Positions 16,312 to 23,913 of a DNA stretch of 30,859 bases are shown one piece after another. Within the stretch, counting starts at the first letter, position 1. The number at the start of each line of letters is the position of its first letter. A model generated the notes under the pieces. It made no database searches, was not told the origin of the DNA, and saw only the letters and a list, made by a program, of their open reading frames with translations. Both the position numbers and the translations under genes were made by a program. Origin of the DNA: CAYPZL01 sp964415045 (GTDB lineage Bacteria > Planctomycetota > Phycisphaerae > Sedimentisphaerales > Anaerobacaceae); assembly GCA_964415045.1 (NCBI GenBank), contig CAYPZL010000054.1, positions 1-30,859 of the forward strand, read 5' to 3'.

Positions 16312-16386
16312 CTACGATCTACTCTTCAAAACCAGTGCGGCAACGATGGCAACTACGCCTACGCCAATGAGAATGATGTAGTACAT
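16312..16386 (-). CDS. 24-residue single-helix membrane microprotein
   Basis: On the minus strand an ATG at 16386 opens a 24-codon frame ending in TAG. It reads MYYIILIGVGVVAIVAA followed by LVLKSRS. This is one uninterrupted hydrophobic helix with a positively charged C-terminus (Lys, Arg), the usual pattern for a bitopic microprotein with its C-terminus in the cytoplasm. A good ribosome site, GAAAGGA at 16394-16400, lies seven bases ahead. It is 55 bases after the sialidase gene and 37 bases before lemA, on the same strand, so it could regulate or scaffold LemA or the M48 protease (inference). It is too short for standard gene callers. Conservation in relatives would be the decisive test. 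Confidence 0.6.
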   Translation of the reverse strand: MYYIILIGVGVVAIVAALVLKSRS

Positions 16387-16441
16387 GGCCCAGTCCTTTC
16401 ATAGAACTAACGAGTGAAATGGATCATGTGAATACGCCGTG

Positions 16442-18676
16442 CTACGGTTCCCCCTGGACGCTAATAAGCCATTGACGGGTGAAGCGGGTAAAAAGTATTC
16501 GTTCATACGGATGTTGCCGGCCCCCTTCGAACAGACAGGCGACGTCTCCTTCGGGCAGGACCGCCAGGGATGAGTAAGCGGCCGGTCCGGGCCAGAGCAG
16601 CCGCTGGATGGGCCAGGTCAGGCCCTCGTCATAGCTCATGCGAATGGTCATATCCCGCCGGAGGCCGCTTTGGCCGTGGCCCGGATTAGAGAAGAGCAGC
16701 CGGTTTCGATCTTCATCGGGCTGCTTTGTGTACCGCAGGAAGCTCGCCTGGCAGATCGGCTCGACCAGGGCCGGGTCGTGGCGCACCTCGGACCAGGTCA
16801 TCCCGCCGTCGGCGCTGGTGGCGATGGCCCGCGTCGTTTTGGTCCGGTTGTAGTTCCGCATGTTCATCAGGAGCGTTCCGTCGGCCAGCTCCACGACCTG
16901 GCATTCGTTGACGGCCGGCCGGATTGTCCCGCCGAGCTTCCACGTCTTGCCGTGGTCGTCGCTGAATATCACGTGGGAATGGTATCCGGTCGGATCGTCG
17001 GGCAAGACGACGCTGTGGTCGCAGGGGATGACGAGACGGCCTTTCCAGGGCCCGCGGGTTAATTGGATGCCCACGCCGGGTCCCGTCGCGTACCAGCGCC
17101 ACTCGGGACGCTTGGTGGAAGCGGTGATTTCCTGCGGACTCGCCCAGGTCCGGCCGTCATCGTCGCTGCACGTGACAAAGACCCGACGCGTGTCTTTCCC
17201 GGAGTTTTTCTTGATCGCGCTCTCGCGATCCTGGCCGTGATTCCAGGTCATCAGAAGCCAGATGATACCGGTTGACTGATCGACGACGGGGCAGGGGTTG
17301 CCGCACGTATTAGCGCCGTCGTCCCAAACGATTTGCTGCTGGCTCCAGGTTTTGCCGTTATCCTGCGATCGTTTGACCAGGAGGTCGATGTCGCCGGAGT
17401 CCGACCGGTTGCTCTTACGCCCTTCACAGAAGGCCAGCAAGGTGCCGTCTCTCGTGACAATCAACGCGGGGATGCGATACGTGTGGTATCCGTCTGCGCC
17501 GCTGACGTAGAGGTCGTGATGTTTGGGGCGCAAGGCGGCGGCCCGCGCGTCGAGTTCCGAGAGCTTGAAACGAACGCTGACGATATAAGGCGACTGGCCT
17601 TCGGTCCAGTGACCGTACGTGGTTGTGACGAAGGTGCCGTTCGGCAGCAGCTCCAGACCCGGGTAGGCGCAATCGGCGGCCCTGGTATTGTCCATGAGCC
17701 GCACGCGGTACTGGCCCTCCCGGCCGGCGACGATGTCCTCATAGGTGCCGACCCAGCCCACCCAGTCGCCTTTCGTCGGGCTGATATGCGTGGTGTCGCG
17801 AAACGTGATGAAGAGTCGGCCGTCGGGGGCGTATTTGCCGACGTGGCGATCCCCCGTCAGCGCGCCGGGCAACTCGCGCGGCTTGGTCCAGGTCTCGCCT
17901 TCATCGTCCGAGAAAATCACGAATGAATTGAACTTGCGGCTGTTTTCTCGAAGCAGCACGGCCATCTGTTTGCCGTCCGGCGAGCGAATCAAGCCCGGTT
18001 CGCACAAGTGCGCCTCGGGGTGCTCGGCAATGACTGCCGGCTGGCTCCAGGTCAGCCCGCCATCGGCTGAGAGGCTCTTGTACACGCGAAATTTCGTACG
18101 CTTGCCGGCTCCTCGGAGAAAGCGGCCGTCGTCGTGGAAGAGGGCCATGTAGCTGCCGTCGGCCAGTCGCTCCACCGAGGCCATGGTCACGACGCCGCCG
18201 AAATCGCCGATGGGCTCCAGGGGCGTCCAGGTTTGGCCGTCATCGGCTGAAACGGCCATGCGGATGGGGTAGAGGCCGGAGAACAGGATCAGCCGTTTCA
18301 CGCCGTGCGGATCGATGACGCGATGAATCGTAGGCGTCTCTTTGGATGTGGCCCAATTCTCCGGGGTCGGCAGGCGCTCGGACCAGGTCAGGCCGCCGTC
18401 GGTGCTGCGCTTCATCACGATGGCGCCGCGGCCGTGCCCCTTGGGATAGACGGCGATCATCGTCTTGTCGTCTTCCAGCAGGACCGTCGTGGGATGGCCC
18501 AGATACTGCCCCGGCTCGCGATCCACGATCACCTGCCGGTGTGTCTCCGTGGAGAGGTCCACAACGGGCAGGGAATAGCCCCGAGCCTGGCCGAAGGCAG
18601 GGCCGGACAGCAGAAGGCCACATAGCGGCAACGCATAGATTAAAGTGTGCGCCAATTCCTGGAGAAATCTGCTCAC
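16442..18676 (-). CDS. secreted protein with two sialidase domains
   Basis: The 744-residue protein has a signal peptide (hydrophobic core about 12-25, likely cut after PAFGQA) and two sialidase-fold beta-propellers in tandem. The first (about 45-375) has Asp boxes at about 91-98, 143-150, 203-210 and 256-263. The second (about 385-735) begins with the FRIP-type motif YRIPAL at 400-405. It carries Asp boxes SQDNGKTW, SDDDGRTW, SDDHGKTW and SADGGMTW, plus the arginine-bearing block GHGQSGLRRDMTIRMSYDEGLTW, as in exo-alpha-sialidases. It probably hydrolyses sialic acid or related sugars outside the cytoplasm. The first domain lacks a clear FRIP motif and may bind sugar instead. The ATG overlaps the stop of the zinc-ribbon gene (ATGA), which implies translational coupling. 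Confidence 0.87.
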   Translation of the reverse strand: MSRFLQELAHTLIYALPLCGLLLSGPAFGQARGYSLPVVDLSTETHRQVIVDREPGQYLGHPTTVLLEDDKTMIAVYPKGHGRGAIVMKRSTDGGLTWSERLPTPENWATSKETPTIHRVIDPHGVKRLILFSGLYPIRMAVSADDGQTWTPLEPIGDFGGVVTMASVERLADGSYMALFHDDGRFLRGAGKRTKFRVYKSLSADGGLTWSQPAVIAEHPEAHLCEPGLIRSPDGKQMAVLLRENSRKFNSFVIFSDDEGETWTKPRELPGALTGDRHVGKYAPDGRLFITFRDTTHISPTKGDWVGWVGTYEDIVAGREGQYRVRLMDNTRAADCAYPGLELLPNGTFVTTTYGHWTEGQSPYIVSVRFKLSELDARAAALRPKHHDLYVSGADGYHTYRIPALIVTRDGTLLAFCEGRKSNRSDSGDIDLLVKRSQDNGKTWSQQQIVWDDGANTCGNPCPVVDQSTGIIWLLMTWNHGQDRESAIKKNSGKDTRRVFVTCSDDDGRTWASPQEITASTKRPEWRWYATGPGVGIQLTRGPWKGRLVIPCDHSVVLPDDPTGYHSHVIFSDDHGKTWKLGGTIRPAVNECQVVELADGTLLMNMRNYNRTKTTRAIATSADGGMTWSEVRHDPALVEPICQASFLRYTKQPDEDRNRLLFSNPGHGQSGLRRDMTIRMSYDEGLTWPIQRLLWPGPAAYSSLAVLPEGDVACLFEGGRQHPYERILFTRFTRQWLISVQGEP

Positions 18677-19092
18677 GAGTCGGCTCCTACCGAGTTTTCG
18701 GGCAGGTTGCGGCCGAACATGTCGGCCAGCAGCTTGCGGATCTTGCTTTGGGCGTCAAGCTGGGCCCTGCGGAGAATATCCTCCAACTCGCCGCTGTCGA
18801 ACCAGAGGCCGTCGCCCCGGCGGCACTTGTCGATCAGCAGCGGCGGCGCCGTATCTCCCACCACAACCTTGGCCATTTTCTTGTCACAGATCGGGCATTT
18901 TCGCGGTTTTTCGCTGCTGGAGCGGTCCTCTTGGAAGGAAGTCAGGAGTTTCTCGGCCTTGGCTGGTTCGTTCATCAAAAGCTCCAGCTCGCCCGCATCG
19001 AGCCAGATACCGCCACAGGCGAGGCAATGGTCGATCTCCACGCCGGCCAGTTCCAGGGTAATCATCGCATTCCGGCACGCCGGACAATCCAT
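18673..19092 (-). CDS. double TFIIB-type zinc-ribbon protein
   Basis: The 139-residue protein has two zf-TFIIB ribbons. The first uses Cys 3, 6, 23 and 26, ending in the hallmark CLACGGIWLD. The second uses Cys 66, 69 and 90, but the fourth position reads Gly (DKCRRGDGLWFD), a variant seen in this family as CPRGHGLWFD-like forms. Each ribbon is followed by the GEL helix typical of the family. The function of such bacterial proteins is unknown; protein-protein or nucleic-acid contacts are possible. The start at 19092 is chosen for GGAGG at 19099-19103; an in-frame ATG 18 codons upstream is not supported. It is ATGA-coupled to the sialidase gene, an odd pairing of a cytoplasmic and an exported product. 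Confidence 0.85.
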   Translation of the reverse strand: MDCPACRNAMITLELAGVEIDHCLACGGIWLDAGELELLMNEPAKAEKLLTSFQEDRSSSEKPRKCPICDKKMAKVVVGDTAPPLLIDKCRRGDGLWFDSGELEDILRRAQLDAQSKIRKLLADMFGRNLPENSVGADS

Positions 19093-19309
19093 AAGCGGCC
19101 TCCAAAGCCATACTCGCCAGCGAGGCGGCGGCCTCCAACACATCACGGTGACTGCCGCGTCGCTACGGCCGATCCATATGCATCTATCGGAATAGACGCG
19201 TCTTTCCGCTGAATATTCAATGCGTGTCCGTCTTTGGGCGGTACAAAGCCGCCACTCGGACGGCCCATCGCCCGCCGTCGCGACGCAAACGCCCGCGAGC
19301 AGAGATCAT

Positions 19310-19336
19310 GGTATAGCCGGGGATTTTGGGGGTCAA
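19310..19336 (-). promoter_or_regulatory. possible promoter of the zinc-ribbon/sialidase unit
   Basis: On the minus strand TTGACC (19331-19336) and TATACC (19310-19315) are separated by 15 bases, shorter than optimal. It would give a leader of about 210 bases before the start at 19092. Confidence 0.35.
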
Positions 19337-19411
19337 GCCAGAGATGGGAAATTCCTGAATGCTGTGGACGGCACCCGGGGGCTGGAGCCGGTACAGGTCA
19401 AAACGCAAAAA

Positions 19412-19440
19412 ATATTGAATTTTTCAGATTTTGGTGTCAA
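19412..19440 (-). promoter_or_regulatory. alternative minus-strand promoter in an AT-rich patch
   Basis: TTGACA (19435-19440) and CAATAT (19412-19417) are 17 bases apart in the most AT-rich stretch of this region. The -10 match is only partial. Confidence 0.3.
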
Positions 19441-19482
19441 CACTTTGGTCGTGACAAACGCCTCATGGGTGGCGAACGAGAA

Positions 19483-19563
19483 CCACCCCCGATGGGGGAG
19501 GGCCTGTGGATCGGGCGAAGGCACAGGAGGCGGGGGGCTGTGCCTTCGCGTCGCCGGGGGTGG
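19483..19563. repeat. nested inverted repeats, candidate structured RNA or DNA element
   Basis: An outer 9-base-pair stem (CCACCCCCG 19483-19491 with CGGGGGTGG 19555-19563) encloses a perfect 12-base-pair stem (GCGAAGGCACAG 19515-19526 with CTGTGCCTTCGC 19538-19549, 11-base loop). A local CCCCC-GAT-GGGGG hairpin (19486-19498) competes with the outer stem. No T run follows directly, so this is not a simple terminator. Its strand, if transcribed, is unknown. Confidence 0.6.
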
Positions 19564-19819
19564 GGAACCGGCAGAGTTCTGGCTTTTTGGCTCGGCCATG
19601 TGGCGGGGCGAGCGCGGATCTGCTCGCGGGCGGGACCGAGACTGGGACATCACGCCATTCGCAACGGATCCTGTCGGATCTCCGGGCGGTTTCCGGGCCG
19701 ATCCGGACGCATACGGGACAGTCATGTCGAAGGGTGCCACGCGGTGCCGGCTCAGGAATCCGATGCAAGAAATCTGGCTCTCTGGGCCGATAAGGAGGGT
19801 GTGTAGGATATATTTGCCC

Positions 19820-19849
19820 TTGACGTGTCCGAGGATGAAGGCGTACCAT
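19820..19849 (+). promoter_or_regulatory. promoter of the amidohydrolase-transporter pair
   Basis: TTGACG (19820-19825) and TACCAT (19844-19849) are 18 bases apart, about 55 bases before the ATG at 19904. Confidence 0.45.
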
Positions 19850-19903
19850 GGCCGCTTCGTGTTGGGTCGTGGGAGAGCAGTCGGGACGATTTAGGATGCA
19901 ACC

Positions 19904-20743
19904 ATGATCGTGGATTGTCATACACACGTTCGGTCATTGAGTGAAGCAGAGGTTTCTGAGCACCTGGCGGCCGTCGAAGCCGTGGATGCCTGTATCGTTC
20001 ACGCGGGCCTTGACGGACCGCCGGACCAGGTTAACCGAAAGCTCTCCGAATACGTGGACAAGCACAAGGATAGAATGGTCGGCTTCGCCACGGCGGATCC
20101 GACCCGGGAGCGGATTGACGAGAGAGGCCTGACCTCCCTGACCGAGAAGCTGGGATTTCGCGGCGTGGTCCTTTACTGCTCCATGTGCGGTTTTCATCCC
20201 GCGCACAGCCTCGCGATGCGGTTCTATGAAGCGATCCAGGAGAGGGGCCTGCCCATCTTCTTCCACAACGGAAGCCACGCGCTGAGTGCGGAGGCGGTTC
20301 TGGAGTATGCTCAGCCCTATCTGCTGGACGAGGTGGCGCGCGCCTTTCCCAATCTCAAGATTGTCATCGGCAACATGGGCGTGCCGTTTGTGGAGCAGAC
20401 GCTGTCCATGGTGGGCAAACACGAGAACGTCTACGCGGACCTGACGGTTCGGCCGGCCAAGGTCTGGCAGACGTACAACATTGTGGTGGCCGCCCACGAA
20501 CGCAACGTGATGGAGAAGCTGTTGTTCGGCAGCGGCTTTCCGTTGGGCCAGGCGGGCGAGTGTATGGAGACGCTGCTTGGATTCAATACACTTCTGGGCG
20601 ACACGAAGCTGCCTGCCGTGCCCCGGGGCAACCTCCGTAGCGTCATTGAGAGGGATTCCCTTGAGTTGCTGGGCATTGAGCACGAGCAGATCAAGCTCCG
20701 AGCGGATAAGGCGCAGGCAACGAACCCGCCGACGCAGGAATAG
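19904..20743 (+). CDS. amidohydrolase-2-like TIM-barrel protein with altered metal site
   Basis: The 279-residue protein has the amidohydrolase-2 (ACMSD-like) fold. The N-terminal metal motif HTH is present (His 6 and His 8 in DCHTHV), and a later His 121 (FFHNG) fits the strand-4/5 ligand. However, the usual aHlG histidine is Asn 157 (IGNMG), and the FGSDxP aspartate is Gly 211 (FGSGFP). The Lys of the GFKG segment is also absent (GFRGVVLY). Catalysis may thus be lost or changed; a binding or sensing role is possible. The ATG at 19904 has a weak AGGAT ahead. It is nine bases from the transporter start, with the transporter ribosome site overlapping its stop codon, so the two probably work together. 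The reaction is unknown. Confidence 0.75.
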   Translation: MIVDCHTHVRSLSEAEVSEHLAAVEAVDACIVHAGLDGPPDQVNRKLSEYVDKHKDRMVGFATADPTRERIDERGLTSLTEKLGFRGVVLYCSMCGFHPAHSLAMRFYEAIQERGLPIFFHNGSHALSAEAVLEYAQPYLLDEVARAFPNLKIVIGNMGVPFVEQTLSMVGKHENVYADLTVRPAKVWQTYNIVVAAHERNVMEKLLFGSGFPLGQAGECMETLLGFNTLLGDTKLPAVPRGNLRSVIERDSLELLGIEHEQIKLRADKAQATNPPTQE

Positions 20744-20752
20744 GTGGTCCGT

Positions 20753-22270
20753 ATGGCGCAACGAAGCAAGTGGGGCACAAACCTCGGGTTCTTACTGGCA
20801 GCGATCGGCTCTGCCGTGGGACTGGGCAATATCTGGCGTTTCCCCTATGTGGCGTATGAAAACGGAGGAGGCGCCTTTCTCATACCGTACTTCGTGGCCC
20901 TCTTCACCGTCGGCATACCCATTTTGATGCTGGAATTTGCCCTGGGCCATCATCGACAAGCGTCGGCTCCCATGGCGTTCAGGCACATCGATCCCAAATG
21001 GGAGTGGCTGGGGTGGTGGGCGGTCAGTTTTGTCATGTTCGGCATCTCCCTGTACTACATCGTGATTGTGGGTTGGTGCGCCAACTACATGCTTTTCTCG
21101 TTGAATCTGAGCTGGGGCGACGATCCGAATGCGTTTTTCTTCCAGCAGTTCCTGGCGGCCTCTGACGTGGATGGGGTCTGGCGTCTTGGCGGCATACGCT
21201 GGCCGATCGCTGCGGCCGTGGCGATCATCTGGTTTATCAACTGGCTCATCACGTATGGCGGGGTCCAGAAGGGAATCGAGCGGGCGGTGAAGGTCATGAT
21301 GCCGATGCTGTTGATCATTACGACCTCGATCATCATCTGGGCGCTTTTCCTGCCCAGTGCGGCCAAAGGCGTCAAACACTATGTGACGCCCGATCTGACG
21401 AAGATTACCGATCTACGAGTGTGGATCTCGGCCTACGGGCAGATCTTCTTCTCTCTGTCTTTAGGCTTTGGGATTATGATCGCCTACTCATCCTATCTGT
21501 CTCGCGACGCCAACATCTTTCGCAACAGTCTGATCGTGGGATTCTCCAATAGCCTCTACGAGGTCTGCGCCGGATTCGGGGTGTTCAGCATTCTGGGATA
21601 CATGGCAACACGCCAGAATCAGGAGATCCAGGACGTGGTCAGCAGCGGCATCGGGCTGGCGTTCGTGGCGTACCCGAAGGCGATTTCGCTGCTTCCCCAC
21701 GGGCACCTGTTCGGCTTTCTGTTCTTTCTGCTCCTGATCATCGCCGGCATCTCGTCAACCATATCGATCATTGAAGCGTTCACCTCGGCGATCCTCGACA
21801 AGTTTGCCCTGCCGCGCAAAGCGGTCATCACCGTGATGTGCATCGTGGGATTCTGCGGTTCTCTGCTGTTTACGACCCACGCCGGTGTCCTCTGGCTTGA
21901 CATCGTGGACCACTTCCTGAACCAGTACGGGCTGATCACGGTGGGGATCGTCGAAACGCTGGTGGTGGGCTGGCTGTACCGCACCGACAAGCTCAAGGCC
22001 CATATCGTGTCCAACCTGGGCCTCAGCGGCGCGCGTCACAAAGTGTTTGACTACGTCGTGTTACAGCTCTGGATGTACTGCATTCGCTTCGTCACGCCGG
22101 TGGCCCTGGGGATCGCCATTATCCACAGCCTGATCCAGGAATTCGCCGAGCCGTACGCGGGGTACCCTATTTCCGCCGTTATCATCCTCGGAGTCGGCTG
22201 GCTGCTGGTGACGCACGTCTTCGCCTTCGGCCTCTCGGGCCTGCCCTGGCGCGGGGCGCCGGTGGAGTGA
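20753..22270 (+). CDS. sodium-dependent transporter of the NSS (SNF) family
   Basis: The 505-residue inner-membrane protein has 11 to 12 hydrophobic segments. It carries the NSS signature in the first helix, LLAAIGSAVGLGNIWRFPYVAYENGGGAF (about 13-41), where the unwound GLGNIWRFP segment binds sodium and substrate. The block IFFSLSLGFGIMIAYSSY is the sixth-helix site, and ISSTISIIEAFTSAI is the eighth-helix region. Relatives such as LeuT import amino acids with sodium; the substrate here cannot be told. The ATG at 20753 is favoured over GTG at 20744 because an AGGTGG ribosome site lies at 20742-20747, overlapping the stop of the preceding gene. It is probably co-transcribed with the amidohydrolase-like gene. 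It converges on the MazG-like gene 13 bases away. Confidence 0.93.
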   Translation: MAQRSKWGTNLGFLLAAIGSAVGLGNIWRFPYVAYENGGGAFLIPYFVALFTVGIPILMLEFALGHHRQASAPMAFRHIDPKWEWLGWWAVSFVMFGISLYYIVIVGWCANYMLFSLNLSWGDDPNAFFFQQFLAASDVDGVWRLGGIRWPIAAAVAIIWFINWLITYGGVQKGIERAVKVMMPMLLIITTSIIIWALFLPSAAKGVKHYVTPDLTKITDLRVWISAYGQIFFSLSLGFGIMIAYSSYLSRDANIFRNSLIVGFSNSLYEVCAGFGVFSILGYMATRQNQEIQDVVSSGIGLAFVAYPKAISLLPHGHLFGFLFFLLLIIAGISSTISIIEAFTSAILDKFALPRKAVITVMCIVGFCGSLLFTTHAGVLWLDIVDHFLNQYGLITVGIVETLVVGWLYRTDKLKAHIVSNLGLSGARHKVFDYVVLQLWMYCIRFVTPVALGIAIIHSLIQEFAEPYAGYPISAVIILGVGWLLVTHVFAFGLSGLPWRGAPVE

Positions 22271-22283
22271 CACCCTGGTCACG

Positions 22284-22553
22284 CTACTTGGGCTTGAAGC
22301 CTTTGACGCCTGGGCCGGTGTACTTGCGGCATGCCTGCTCGAGGTCGATGTCGCTGATGTTGGCCAGCGTGCAAAGCCAGGCGAGGACGTCGCCGAACTC
22401 TTCCTCGGCGTTGTCCTTGTCCCCGGATGCCAGGGCCGTCGCCAGTTCGCCCACCTCCTCGATGAACCACAGGAAGGTGCGCGATACGCCGCGTTCGCGG
22501 TCCCGCTTCTCATATTTGCGGGCGATCACGCCCTGGAATTCGCGGATCTCCAT
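22284..22553 (-). CDS. MazG-like nucleotide pyrophosphohydrolase
   Basis: The 89-residue protein is a single MazG-like domain of the all-alpha NTP pyrophosphatase superfamily. Metal-binding motifs are EEVGE at 32-36 and EEFGD at 51-55, with the neighbouring LAWLCTLANISDIDLEQA helix and KYTGPGVKGFKPK tail typical of short archaeal and bacterial forms. It should hydrolyse an NTP or dNTP to the monophosphate and pyrophosphate in the cytoplasm, cleaning the nucleotide pool. A GAAGGTG-like ribosome site precedes the ATG. It lies 86 bases downstream of the Rrf2 gene on the same strand and may share its promoter. Confidence 0.9.
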   Translation of the reverse strand: MEIREFQGVIARKYEKRDRERGVSRTFLWFIEEVGELATALASGDKDNAEEEFGDVLAWLCTLANISDIDLEQACRKYTGPGVKGFKPK

Positions 22554-22639
22554 ATGCGCACACCTTCACCGGGACAAGAAAAAACATGCGATTCTAACTG
22601 TCTGTGTTCGCAGCGTGTCGGTGACCTGAGGCGACGGGC

Positions 22640-23041
22640 TTACTTGCCGCCCAGCATGGTCGAAAGCTTCGCTTTCTGGAACACGCCGCGGGCCTGGGAA
22701 ATCGCCTTGTTGTAAGTCTGTTCGGCCTTGGCGGCGTACTTGTCGCGTCCGGCCTGCTCGGTGAGATTCAGCTCGCCCGTCAACGGGCCGTCTACCGCTT
22801 CGATGATTTCGAGCATCGTGATTTTGGCCGGGGGCTTGGCCAGCGAGAAGCCTCCGCGCGGTCCGCGCTTGCTGCGCAGGACGTTGGCCCGAACCAATTG
22901 CTGCAGGATCTTCAGCAGGTATTCCAGCGGGATGTCGTACTGCTTCGAGATATTCTGGGACAAAACTACCCCTTTACCCTGAGTCTTGGCGATATAGCCA
23001 ACGGCCAGGAGAGCGTATCCTGTCGATCTGCTGACTCTCAT
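22640..23041 (-). CDS. Rrf2 family transcriptional regulator without cysteines
   Basis: The 133-residue protein has the Rrf2 winged-helix fold. It shows MRVSRSTGYALLAVGYIA at the start, the recognition helix IPLEYLLKILQQLVRANVLRSKRG at about 37-60, the wing GPRGGFSLAKP, and MLEIIEAVDGP. Iron-sulphur Rrf2 proteins such as IscR and NsrR use three cysteines in the segment after this point; this protein contains no cysteine at all, so it cannot hold a cluster that way. The C-terminal region is basic and helical (AEQTYNKAISQARGVFQKAKLS). AAGGAG at 23048-23053 precedes the ATG. A good promoter at 23226-23253 leaves a leader of about 180 bases. It may regulate itself and the downstream MazG-like gene. 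Confidence 0.9.
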   Translation of the reverse strand: MRVSRSTGYALLAVGYIAKTQGKGVVLSQNISKQYDIPLEYLLKILQQLVRANVLRSKRGPRGGFSLAKPPAKITMLEIIEAVDGPLTGELNLTEQAGRDKYAAKAEQTYNKAISQARGVFQKAKLSTMLGGK

Positions 23042-23225
23042 TGTATTCTCCTTCGAAACAACCTGGGACCTTCAAACACCTTTCCCTTAGGGTGACTATG
23101 GAAGCCGCTCGCGAGAAGCAGGCACGCCACGCGTACAAAACCGCGAGCCATTTTCCAGACCCCAAAACACTTTCCCTGTCTCGCGCAGAACGTGAAAGAT
23201 CGCCGCTCTGCGTGAAATTGGTATT

Positions 23226-23253
23226 ATTATCTATTGTTTACTTCAAATGGCAA
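23226..23253 (-). promoter_or_regulatory. promoter of the Rrf2 gene
   Basis: On the minus strand TTGCCA (23248-23253) and GATAAT (23226-23231) are spaced by 16 bases in an AT-rich patch. Confidence 0.55.
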
Positions 23254-23364
23254 GAGTTTTTTTTTACGAATGCAGGAAATTTGCGCGCGTCCGTGCGACA
23301 CACGCCGCTTCGGGGCGGTATTGACACCGGCAGACGGGGCGAGATTACGCTATTTCCAAAATAC

Positions 23365-23393
23365 TTGACACGGACCCACGTGCCACGTAGGAT
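23365..23393 (+). promoter_or_regulatory. promoter of the STAS/HATPase genes
   Basis: Consensus TTGACA (23365-23370) and TAGGAT (23388-23393) are spaced by exactly 17 bases, 35 bases before the STAS start. A second TTGACA at 23321-23326 lacks a good -10. Confidence 0.6.
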
Positions 23394-23428
23394 GGGCCGG
23401 TCCTGTGGTTCTGAGTGGGGAATCTGGC

Positions 23429-23797
23429 ATGGTTGAAATCCAGCCTCGAATCAGCGTCGAATATACCGACGACGCGACAGTAGTGGCTTTTACGGACGAA
23501 AAGATTCTGGAAGAGATGGACGTCCGGTCGGTGCGAGCATCGATCGAGGCGGTGATCGAACAGGCAAGCGGCATTCGCTTGATTCTGGACTTTCGCCATG
23601 TGAAGTTCCTGTCTTCCGCTATGCTGGGTCTGCTCATCAGAATCAGCAAGAGGATTTACGAGCAGGGAGGAGAGCTTCGTCTCTGCAACATTCACTCTGG
23701 CATTTACGAGGTGTTCAAGATCACCCGGCTGACGAGCGTCTTCGATATCTACGAAGACGTGGAAAGTGCCATCCGGAGTCTCTCCGATCGCCGGTGA
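23429..23797 (+). CDS. STAS-domain anti-sigma factor antagonist (SpoIIAA/RsbV-like)
   Basis: The 122-residue protein is a single STAS domain. The core LILDFRHVKFLSSAMLGLLIRISKR (about 51-75) aligns with the SpoIIAA/RsbV phosphorylation loop, and Ser 62 falls at the position that the partner kinase phosphorylates. The usual Asp before that Ser is Leu, a common variation. Unphosphorylated antagonists bind an RsbW-like kinase and free its target. The ATG at 23429 is preferred over GTG at 23405; GGGGAA lies just ahead. The RsbW-like gene starts 116 bases downstream, in line with a partner-switching pair. It acts in the cytoplasm. The final target, a sigma factor or another effector, is not encoded immediately nearby. 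Confidence 0.88.
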   Translation: MVEIQPRISVEYTDDATVVAFTDEKILEEMDVRSVRASIEAVIEQASGIRLILDFRHVKFLSSAMLGLLIRISKRIYEQGGELRLCNIHSGIYEVFKITRLTSVFDIYEDVESAIRSLSDRR

Positions 23798-23913
23798 CAG
23801 GAGGGTGGAACCAGGCGCGCACCAGGAACGCACGCCCGGCGAGTGCGGAGTGGCGGTCGGAAGGGCCGCGTGTCGGTGTCCCGTTGAGGGAATAGGGAAG
23901 GAAAGGTTGTGCT

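Larger units (their letters stand above)
19093..19903. other. long intergenic region with promoters and a structured element
   Basis: About 810 bases between divergent genes. It holds two candidate minus-strand promoters, one plus-strand promoter and a nested hairpin element (19483-19563). Open frames on both strands cross it but have no protein-family features, and their composition follows the G-rich hairpins. Confidence 0.5.
23042..23428. other. divergent promoter region between Rrf2 and STAS genes
   Basis: About 390 bases carrying one promoter in each direction (23226-23253 minus, 23365-23393 plus), an AT-rich tract and a run of nine T (23257-23265). No gene is supported inside it. Confidence 0.55.

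Noticed and set aside
19220..19894. 225-codon plus-strand frame in the intergenic region
   Set aside because: No ribosome site or family, and its composition follows the G-rich hairpin element.
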